A DNA stretch of 5,759 nt from a bacterium (GTDB taxonomy: Bacteria > SZUA-79 > Acidulodesulfobacterales > Acidulodesulfobacteraceae), in the NCBI GenBank assembly GCA_021799935.1, contig JAJYZM010000074.1, forward strand, positions 1 through 5,759. Reading direction: 5' to 3'. The notes under the pieces were generated by a model. It ran no database searches. It had not been told where the DNA came from and saw only the letters and a list, made by a program, of their open reading frames with translations. Both the position numbers and the translations under genes were made by a program. This document shows, piece by piece, positions 1 to 4,765 of the stretch. Position 1 is the stretch's first letter. Each line of letters starts with the position of its first letter.

Positions 1-1
1 A

Positions 2-358
2 ATCAGAAAAGAATACGGATATCCGCCTTACGCCAGAATAATAGCCCTGAAATTAATAGATAAAAATATCGAAACTTTAAAAGAAACGGCTTCGAATTTA
101 AAAAAAATTATCGCCGGTATCGTAGAAACGAATATTAGTTCGGGCAATTTTGCTAACAATATATCAATATTGGGCCCTTCGCCCTGCCCGCTCGAAAAAA
201 TAAAAAACGATTTCAGGTATCAGCTGATACTAAAAGCGCCTCCTCCCGCCGCCGGCCTCCACAGGCTGATAGATATGTTGAGGGCGGACGCGCGTTTATA
301 CAAAAAATTCTCATCCGGAAAAATTGCCGTAGATGTTGACCCGGACGTTCTTATGTGA
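2..358 (+). CDS. priA: Primosomal protein N' (PriA), C-terminal fragment
   Basis: This is the last 118 codons of PriA, the superfamily 2 DNA helicase that recognises stalled replication forks and starts primosome reassembly. The gene is cut by the left edge; frame 2 is open from the first base to the TGA at 356-358. Family signatures of the PriA C-terminal domain are visible: R-K-E-Y-G-Y-P-P-Y-A near the fragment start, then I-L-G-P-S-P-C-P-L-E-K with a following F-R-Y-Q-L-I-L-K, and the closing V-D-V-D-P. The helicase motifs and the zinc-binding cysteines of PriA lie upstream, outside the window. A TTG at 170 could be read as a start, but it falls inside the conserved L-G-P motif and is clearly internal. 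The next gene begins 51 nt downstream. Identification rests on motifs recalled from the family. Confidence 0.9.
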   Translation: MRKEYGYPPYARIIALKLIDKNIETLKETASNLKKIIAGIVETNISSGNFANNISILGPSPCPLEKIKNDFRYQLILKAPPPAAGLHRLIDMLRADARLYKKFSSGKIAVDVDPDVLM

Positions 359-373
359 TAAACTTAAAGTTTA
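359..373. promoter_or_regulatory. 15-bp perfect palindrome upstream of ihfB (possible operator)
   Basis: The sequence TAAACTT-A-AAGTTTA is a perfect odd palindrome with its centre at base 366. It starts immediately after the priA stop codon and ends 11 bp before the TATAAT box at 385-390, so it would cover the -35 region of that promoter. An operator or self-regulatory site is an inference. The gap is very AT-rich, so a chance palindrome is possible. Confidence 0.3.
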
Positions 374-384
374 AACATTGCTAA

Positions 385-390
385 TATAAT
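385..390 (+). promoter_or_regulatory. Candidate -10 box for ihfB
   Basis: A perfect TATAAT lies 20 bp before the ihfB start codon. No good -35 hexamer sits at the usual distance; the nearest candidates are CTTAAA at 363-368 (16-bp spacer) and TTAAAG at 364-369 (15-bp spacer), both within the palindrome. If it is used, the transcript would have a very short leader, beginning close to the AGGAG at 396-400. The local AT-richness keeps confidence moderate. Confidence 0.4.
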
Positions 391-409
391 TAATTAGGAG
401 TGCAGATTT

Positions 410-685
410 ATGAACAAAGCCGGATTTACGGAAAAATTTGCGGAAAGAAACGATATTCCCGTAAAGATTGCAGATAAGATAATCGATACGATAATTAACG
501 AAATAAAAGAATCCCTCGTTCAGAGAAAAAGGGTCGAAATCAGGGGATTCGGAAGTTTTTCGGTAAAAGAATATAAAACTTACACCGGAAGAAATCCAAA
601 AACCGGAGACAAAATAGAGGTTCAAAAAAAGCTGGCTCCGCAGTTTAAAGTAAGCAAGATTTATAAAAATGACCTCGTTAAATAA
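410..685 (+). CDS. ihfB: HU/IHF-family DNA-bending protein, IhfB-like
   Basis: A 91-residue small basic nucleoid protein, the full usual length for this family. Such proteins act as dimers that bend DNA through two beta-ribbon arms, and they affect recombination, replication and transcription. The family signature is clear: V-E-I-R-G-F-G-S-F at about 42-50, then the arm tip G-R-N-P-K-T-G at 60-66 with the intercalating proline P63, and a C-terminal helix. The E-I-R-G-F-G-S-F wording is closer to integration host factor beta than to HU, so the gene symbol is a best guess; a homodimeric HU-like protein is the alternative. The ATG at 410 has an AGGAG at 396-400, a good 9-nt spacing. The gene follows priA by 51 nt, and its last 17 nt overlap the start of miaB in another frame. 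Confidence 0.9.
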   Translation: MNKAGFTEKFAERNDIPVKIADKIIDTIINEIKESLVQRKRVEIRGFGSFSVKEYKTYTGRNPKTGDKIEVQKKLAPQFKVSKIYKNDLVK

Positions 686-1874
686 ATTAAATAAAATAAA
701 TAAGCCGAATAAAAAATTTTTTATAAAGACATACGGCTGCCAGATGAATTTTCATGATTCCGGTTTAATAGAAAGCGGCCTTTTAAAGAACGGTTTCATA
801 AAAGCCGATTCAGCCGGCGACGCCGGTATAGTTATTCTTAATACATGCAGCGTCCGCGACCATGCCGACCATAAAATATTATCGGAGTTAGGCAGATTAA
901 AAAAAAACGGTCCCGATAAAAAAATAGTTCTTGCGGGATGTTTTGCAAAACAGGTTAAGTTAAAAAAAGAAGCCGGAACGGATAAAACCGATTCGGGGTT
1001 GTTTTTCGATTACTGCGTAGGTCCGGATGAAATCCTTTCCATACCGGATATCCTTAAATACGAAAACGGCTCCGCAAAAGAAAGCCGTAACGGCGGCGAT
1101 TATAAAGATTTCGGATTATTAGAAGAATTTTTTTACGATAAAAAACCGGAAAACGGCGCGGCGGCGGTCAAAATTATCGAAGGCTGCGATAATTTCTGTT
1201 CCTACTGCATAGTGCCGTACGTCAGAGGCAGAGAAAGGTCGGTACCGTTTGAAATTATATATAATACCGCTAACGAACAGGTTTTAAAAGGAGCCGAAGA
1301 AATACTTCTATTAGGGCAGAACGTAAATTCTTATTTATCTCCGAAAGGCGGCAAAAAAGATTTCGGTTTTCTCCTGAATTCTCTTTCGGATATCCCCGGG
1401 ATAAAAAAAATTAAATTCTTAACGTCCCATCCTAAAGATTTTAACGACGGCTTGATAGAAACCGTTTGCGGAAACGCCAAAATTTCCAAGGAAATCCATC
1501 TGCCGGTTCAATCCGGTTCCGATAAGATGCTTTCCGCTATGAACAGAGGCTACACGAGGAAAGATTATTTAAAACTCGTCCGAAAACTAAGAAACGGATG
1601 TTCGGATATTTCCTTTTCCACGGATATAATAGTAGGCTTTCCGGGGGAAACCGGCGAAGATTTTGAAATGACCCTTTCCTTAATGGAAGAAGTTAAGTTC
1701 GATTTTATTTTCGGGTTTAAATATTCTCCCAGACCGTTTACTAAAGCTTTTAAACTTAAAGACGATGTTTTATTAGAAATAAAAAAAGAAAGGCTCGAAA
1801 GGATATTTCAAAAACAAAAAGAAATAAAGATTGCTTCGCATCTTTTACCGCATAAAAGCCGTTGGCTTTTATAA
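669..1874 (+). CDS. miaB: tRNA-2-methylthio-N6-isopentenyladenosine synthase MiaB, lacking TRAM domain
   Basis: A 401-residue radical-SAM methylthiotransferase. MiaB adds a methylthio group to i6A at position 37 of tRNAs that read UNN codons, using two 4Fe-4S clusters in the cytoplasm. The N-terminal cluster cysteines are C24 (Y-G-C-Q-M-N), C60 (N-T-C-S-V-R) and C91 (A-G-C-F). The radical-SAM CxxxCxxC is C173, C177, C180 in E-G-C-D-N-F-C-S-Y-C. L-L-G-Q-N-V-N, L-T-S-H-P-K and H-L-P-V-Q-S-G-S mark it as MiaB rather than RimO or MtaB. Family members usually run about 440-480 residues and end in a TRAM RNA-binding domain. Here the protein stops at the helix E-R-L-E-R-I-F-Q-K-Q-K-E-I, and residues from about 388 to the TAA are encoded by a repeat element. 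The start at 669 lies within ihfB, has no clear Shine-Dalgarno, and is probably translationally coupled. The first 16 residues are a low-complexity Asn/Lys/Leu stretch. Truncation may reduce tRNA binding. Confidence 0.93.
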   Translation: MTSLNKLNKINKPNKKFFIKTYGCQMNFHDSGLIESGLLKNGFIKADSAGDAGIVILNTCSVRDHADHKILSELGRLKKNGPDKKIVLAGCFAKQVKLKKEAGTDKTDSGLFFDYCVGPDEILSIPDILKYENGSAKESRNGGDYKDFGLLEEFFYDKKPENGAAAVKIIEGCDNFCSYCIVPYVRGRERSVPFEIIYNTANEQVLKGAEEILLLGQNVNSYLSPKGGKKDFGFLLNSLSDIPGIKKIKFLTSHPKDFNDGLIETVCGNAKISKEIHLPVQSGSDKMLSAMNRGYTRKDYLKLVRKLRNGCSDISFSTDIIVGFPGETGEDFEMTLSLMEEVKFDFIFGFKYSPRPFTKAFKLKDDVLLEIKKERLERIFQKQKEIKIASHLLPHKSRWLL

Positions 1875-1902
1875 ACGCAGTCAAAGATATGCTCGCAATG
1901 AC
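1828..1902 (+). repeat. Left unit of the element: long imperfect hairpin over the miaB stop codon
   Basis: The left unit can fold on itself in stages. ATTGC near 1830 pairs with GCAAT near 1895-1899, GCATCTTT at about 1838-1845 pairs with AAAGAT-at-GC at about 1884-1892, and the tip is a perfect 9-bp stem, ATAAAAGCC (1852-1860) with GGCTTTTAT (1864-1872), around a GTT loop. The miaB stop codon at 1872-1874 begins in the last base of the tip stem. The tip, with a GCC/GGC core followed by TTTTAT, faintly resembles an intrinsic terminator, but only three G-C pairs make it a weak one. In RNA it could instead protect the 3' end of the upstream message. Confidence 0.7.
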
Positions 1903-1926
1903 AAACCGGCGCCCGCAATTAAACTG

Positions 1927-1965
1927 CGTCGTCATTGCGAGAAGTCGAAGACGACGAAGCAATCT
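1927..1965 (+). repeat. Right unit of the element: short palindromic repeat
   Basis: This is the canonical-looking short unit, GTCATTGCGAG, a 13-nt middle, then CGAAGCAATCT. It can fold locally: CGTCGTC at 1927-1933 is the reverse complement of GACGACG at 1950-1956, and ATTGC at 1934-1938 is the reverse complement of GCAAT at 1959-1963. These pairings are mutually exclusive in part, so alternative folds exist, including the long-range fold with the left unit. Confidence 0.75.
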
Positions 1966-1971
1966 CTATAT

Positions 1972-1978
1972 AAGGAGG
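1972..1978 (+). promoter_or_regulatory. Ribosome binding site of the PHP gene
   Basis: AAGGAGG is a near-perfect Shine-Dalgarno sequence lying 15 nt before the ATG at 1994 and only 6 nt beyond the end of the repeat element. It supports the 1994 start over a longer reading frame that opens at 1862 inside the repeat. The spacing is longer than ideal; an in-frame ATT at 1988 would be better spaced but is an improbable start codon. Confidence 0.75.
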
Positions 1979-1993
1979 CTGTCGAAAATTACT

Positions 1994-2659
1994 ATGCTCA
2001 TAGATTTTCATATGCACACCGTATTTTCGGACGGGGAACTTGTTCCCGCAGAACTAATAAGGCGGTCTATATATGCCGGACTCGACGGCATAGCCATAAC
2101 CGACCATGCCGATTTTTCCAACATAGAACATAATTTATCCGGCATTAAAAAAATATGCGAAAAAATAAACAAACTTTACGGCAAAAACGGCAAAAATAAA
2201 TTCAAAGTCCTTCCCGGCGTCGAACTCACCCATGTTCCTCCGGCGCTCATAAAAGACGCGGTCGGCCTTGCGAGAAAATCCGGGGCTAAAATAGTCGTAG
2301 TCCACGGAGAAACCCTGAGCGAACCGGTAGAGGAAGGAACTAACTCTGCCGCTTTAAAAGAAGATATAGACATATTGTCGCATCCCGGTTTAATTACGGA
2401 GGAAGAAGCCCTGTCGGCAAAGAAAAACGGAATATATTTAGAACTTTCATACAGGAAAGGGCACTGCCTCGCAAACGGCCGCATAGCTGGAATTGCCCGA
2501 AAAACAGGAGCAGGGCTTATCATTTCCAGCGATGCGCATTCTCCTTCGGATATTATGGGCGAAAAAGAATACGACGGCGTTGGACTGGGAGCAGGACTGT
2601 CTATAAAAGAGCTCAAAAAAATTAAAGAAAACGCCGCCTGTTTATTCAAAAAACGTTAG
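1994..2659 (+). CDS. PHP-family metal-dependent phosphohydrolase (histidinol-phosphatase-like domain)
   Basis: A 221-residue cytoplasmic protein of the polymerase-and-histidinol-phosphatase (PHP) superfamily, a TIM-barrel-like fold with a trinuclear metal site that hydrolyses phosphoesters. The expected ligand motifs are all present in order: D-F-H-M-H-T (H6, H8), S-D-G (D13), T-D-H (D37, H38), G-V-E (E77), V-V-H-G-E (H104), L-S-H-P-G (H130) and S-D-A-H (D180, H182). It should therefore be catalytically competent. The set G-V-E-L-T-H-V-P-P and V-V-H-G-E-T points to the subgroup often labelled histidinol phosphate phosphatase domain-containing, whose true substrate is not established. No his-operon genes are nearby, so a role in histidine synthesis is not supported. 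The chosen ATG begins M-L-I-D-F-H-M-H-T, the normal start for this family, and follows an AAGGAGG. The reading frame extends upstream to 1862, but that part is repeat sequence. Confidence 0.88.
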   Translation: MLIDFHMHTVFSDGELVPAELIRRSIYAGLDGIAITDHADFSNIEHNLSGIKKICEKINKLYGKNGKNKFKVLPGVELTHVPPALIKDAVGLARKSGAKIVVVHGETLSEPVEEGTNSAALKEDIDILSHPGLITEEEALSAKKNGIYLELSYRKGHCLANGRIAGIARKTGAGLIISSDAHSPSDIMGEKEYDGVGLGAGLSIKELKKIKENAACLFKKR

Positions 2660-2670
2660 AAAAAATATAC

Positions 2671-2699
2671 TTGATTTTAATTTTATTATCTTATAATAT
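2671..2699 (+). promoter_or_regulatory. Candidate sigma-70-type promoter for the TPR-MCP-GH57 unit
   Basis: In the 76-nt AT-rich gap after the PHP gene, TTGATT at 2671-2676 could serve as -35. Downstream are TATAAT at 2692-2697 (15-bp spacer) and the overlapping TAATAT at 2694-2699 (17-bp spacer). Transcription would start roughly 30 nt before the ATG at 2736. This is the best promoter match in the window and suggests that the following three genes can be transcribed apart from the upstream genes. No terminator hairpin was seen in the same gap, so read-through from the PHP gene is also possible. Confidence 0.5.
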
Positions 2700-2735
2700 T
2701 TAGTGAACGTTAATAAATAAATAAGGGAAATAATA

Positions 2736-3371
2736 ATGGATAAAATAGATTTAGAAGGATTTCTGATTAAAAACAAACTTATTTTAATCGGCTCGCTGAT
2801 ATTTATTATTTTAATAATCGGCGCCGTTTTCGGCATCCGATTTTACCGTTACAAATTAAACCGAAACGCCGGCAGAGCGCTATGGAAAGGCGTGAGGCTT
2901 TATATGTCCTACAACGGTAAAAATCCCGAGGCCCTTTCGGAGTCCGTTTCGTATCTTAAGAAACTTCAAAGCAAATACGGCGGAACGGATTCAGCTAAAA
3001 TTTCAAATTTTTATCTCGGTCTGGATTATATGAGAATGGACAGATTTAAAAAAGCTTCCGCTTATCTTGCCGATTATACGAAAGCTTATCCCAAACCCGG
3101 CGCAGATAACTTAACGTATCTTGCCTACAGCAATCTCGCAACCGTTTCTATGCTTCAAAAAAATTATAAAAACGCAATTTCGGATTTTGCCGCAATGTCT
3201 AAAATAGGCGACGTTAAATTACAGGAATATGCCATGCTCGAAGAAGCGGCGGTTTATACGCAAATCAAAAAGCCGCAAAAAGCCGTTGCTATTTATAAAA
3301 CTATGCTGACCGACGACGCGATGACTAAAGACAGGGGATACATAGAAAACTTAATTCAGTTGAATTCTTAA
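2736..3371 (+). CDS. Membrane-anchored tetratricopeptide-like repeat protein
   Basis: A 211-residue protein with a short N-terminal tail, one hydrophobic segment at about residues 14-36 (rich in Ile, Leu, Phe) and a helical soluble part. The soluble part holds TPR-like helix pairs, seen in S-N-F-Y-L-G-L-D-Y-M-R-M-D-R-F-K-K-A (about 90-107), L-A-Y-S-N-L-A-T-V-S-M-L-Q-K-N-Y-K-N-A-I (about 129-148) and L-E-E-A-A-V-Y-T-Q-I-K-K-P-Q-K-A-V (about 168-184). The layout resembles YfgM-type proteins, which hold a TPR domain at the inner membrane and take part in envelope protein quality control. That role is an inference by architecture only. Several Arg/Lys residues just after the membrane segment make the usual periplasmic placement of the TPR domain uncertain. 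The ATG has an AAGGGA at 2723-2728 with 7-nt spacing. The chemoreceptor gene follows after 17 nt. Confidence 0.75.
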   Translation: MDKIDLEGFLIKNKLILIGSLIFIILIIGAVFGIRFYRYKLNRNAGRALWKGVRLYMSYNGKNPEALSESVSYLKKLQSKYGGTDSAKISNFYLGLDYMRMDRFKKASAYLADYTKAYPKPGADNLTYLAYSNLATVSMLQKNYKNAISDFAAMSKIGDVKLQEYAMLEEAAVYTQIKKPQKAVAIYKTMLTDDAMTKDRGYIENLIQLNS

Positions 3372-3388
3372 TATAGGAGAAAAAATCT

Positions 3389-4765
3389 ATGGAATTATTC
3401 GGTAACGGCAACAAACAATGTATGACGGTTATGAACTCCGCCTTAACCGATAACGACGAGGCATTAGAAAAAGTCGAGAGGTCCGACGCCAGGCTTTTTA
3501 ACGCATCTTTTCCGGTTCTGGAATTAGTCAACGACTGGAGGAACAGAATACTATCGCTTGCCTCCGACCAGGTAGATATTATGGAAATCACCATAGATAC
3601 CAAAAAGACGGCGGGGATTTTCAGGGGCGAGATAGAAACGGCGGTTCAAAGGATAACCAGCGTGGCCGCCGCAACGGAAGAAATGTCTTCCACGGCAAAG
3701 GAAATAGCCAAAAACGCGCAGGCGGCGGCGGGAGAAGCCGGGGATACCGTTAAAAAAACCAAAGAAGGCTCGGCTGCGTTAGAAGAACTTGTTTCGAGAA
3801 TGGAGCAGGTCGAACAGGCCGTTAAAACTATGGGGGAATCCATAAACCAGTTTGTAACTAGGACGCAGAAAATAGTCGAACTTACGGATAAGGTAAAAGA
3901 AATAGCGGCGCAGACAAATCTTCTTTCTTTGAACGCCGCGATAGAAGCGGCAAGAGCGGGCGAGCACGGCAGGGGATTTGCCGTGGTAGCCGACGAAGTA
4001 AGAACGCTGGCTGAAAAATCCGCTCAGGCCGCAAAAGAAATAGAACAGGTTACCCAGGATATCGGCGGACAGTCTAAAGAAGTGGAAATTAAAGTCAACG
4101 AAGGGCTTTCTCATCTTAAGAACTCTCAGGAATCTTTGGACGTAGTAACGAACGTTATGTCTATAGCAGATAAAGCCGCCGCCCAGACGAGCGAACAGGT
4201 AACGTATATCGCTACGGCGGCGGAAGAACAGTCTCAGGTCGCCGCGGAAATGGCCGATAATCTTTCGTCTCTGTCTTCCGGCATGGAAGATATAAAAAAT
4301 ACCTTCGATACCATCGGCTCCTCTTTCGATAACATAATTAAAGAACAATCTAACTCGTTAAAAACATTTTCGGATTGGAAATTCGACTGCATGCTTTTAA
4401 ACATAGTCAAGGCAGACCATTTATTGTGGGTTACGAAAGCGCTTGACGCTTTTGCGAATAAACAGATATCCTTAAGCAGTTCCGAATTAACCGACCATCA
4501 TCAATGCAGGCTCGGCAAATGGCATGACGGCGTGGGTGGGCAGAAATACGGCGAATATAAAGAATTTATAGAATTAGGGCAGATTCATCCGAAAGTCCAC
4601 GAAACCGGAAAAGCCTTAATAGACGCCTTAAACTCAAAAGATTTGGCTCGGGCGAATAATCTTGCCGACAAGTTAATAGACTACAAAAATCAGGTAATAA
4701 AAACTATCGACGACTTAAACGATAAAGTCAAAGCGAACAATATATACAACAGGCATAAAAAATAG
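3389..4765 (+). CDS. Soluble methyl-accepting chemotaxis protein with C-terminal CZB zinc-binding domain
   Basis: A 458-residue cytoplasmic chemoreceptor with no membrane segment or signal peptide. Residues 1-80 are a helical lead-in with no sensor domain that I recognise. Residues about 80-320 form the signalling coiled coil, with the highly conserved hairpin tip at about 171-192 ([22 protein letters not shown]) that binds CheA and CheW. Likely methylation sites are E97/E98, in a good consensus ([10 protein letters not shown]), and E279/E280, in a partial one. Residues about 325-450 are a CZB domain with the His/Cys/His/His ligand set H344, C373 (C-R-L-G-K-W), H400 and H404. In Helicobacter TlpD, of the same architecture and similar length, this zinc-thiolate site senses hypochlorous acid, oxidants and zinc; a similar role here is inferred. 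There is no C-terminal CheR-docking pentapeptide. AGGAGA at 3375-3380 precedes the ATG by 8 nt. No other che genes are in the window. Confidence 0.93.
   Translation: MELFGNGNKQCMTVMNSALTDNDEALEKVERSDARLFNASFPVLELVNDWRNRILSLASDQVDIMEITIDTKKTAGIFRGEIETAVQRITSVAAATEEMSSTAKEIAKNAQAAAGEAGDTVKKTKEGSAALEELVSRMEQVEQAVKTMGESINQFVTRTQKIVELTDKVKEIAAQTNLLSLNAAIEAARAGEHGRGFAVVADEVRTLAEKSAQAAKEIEQVTQDIGGQSKEVEIKVNEGLSHLKNSQESLDVVTNVMSIADKAAAQTSEQVTYIATAAEEQSQVAAEMADNLSSLSSGMEDIKNTFDTIGSSFDNIIKEQSNSLKTFSDWKFDCMLLNIVKADHLLWVTKALDAFANKQISLSSSELTDHHQCRLGKWHDGVGGQKYGEYKEFIELGQIHPKVHETGKALIDALNSKDLARANNLADKLIDYKNQVIKTIDDLNDKVKANNIYNRHKK

Larger units (their letters stand above)
1828..1965. repeat. 138-bp nested inverted-repeat (REP/MITE-like) element
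   Basis: The element has the order a-b-b'-a'. AGATTGCTTCG at 1828-1838 is the exact reverse complement of CGAAGCAATCT at 1955-1965, and CTCGCAATGAC at 1892-1902 is the exact reverse complement of GTCATTGCGAG at 1931-1941. It therefore consists of two units in opposite orientation, 1828-1902 and 1931-1965, around a 28-nt centre. The unit ends GTCATTGCGAG and CGAAGCAATCT match a class of dispersed palindromic repeat that I recall from many unrelated bacterial genomes, with no coding capacity of its own. It overlaps the last codons of miaB and ends 28 bp before the PHP start codon. No convincing target-site duplication is visible. Mobility by a transposase encoded elsewhere is an inference. Confidence 0.85.

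Noticed and set aside
1828..1965. CRISPR array or tRNA-like structure in the repeat region
   Set aside because: There is only one pair of inverted units and no regularly spaced direct repeats, and no cloverleaf or T-loop signature was seen.
1967..1972. TATATA just after the repeat as a -10 box for the PHP gene
   Set aside because: It directly abuts the Shine-Dalgarno sequence and has no reasonable -35 hexamer at 15-19 bp, so a transcript would start within or after the ribosome binding site.
1862..1993. Longer start for the PHP gene giving 265 residues
   Set aside because: The extra 44 codons are repeat-element sequence rich in Arg with no family match, while the ATG at 1994 has an upstream AAGGAGG and begins with the normal family N-terminus.
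1831..2133. A + strand 100-residue frame and a - strand frame (1756-1962) across the repeat
   Set aside because: They arise from open frames through the palindromic repeat and overlap miaB or the PHP gene in another frame. They have no ribosome binding site and no recognisable protein motifs.
2176..2649. A 157-residue minus-strand frame antisense to the PHP gene
   Set aside because: It is the shadow of a well-supported gene, is rich in Ser/Pro without domain features, and lacks a promoter or ribosome binding site.
3779..4348. A 189-residue minus-strand frame antisense to the chemoreceptor
   Set aside because: It mirrors the conserved signalling domain and has an Arg/Phe/Tyr-rich composition typical of antisense translation, with no motif of its own.
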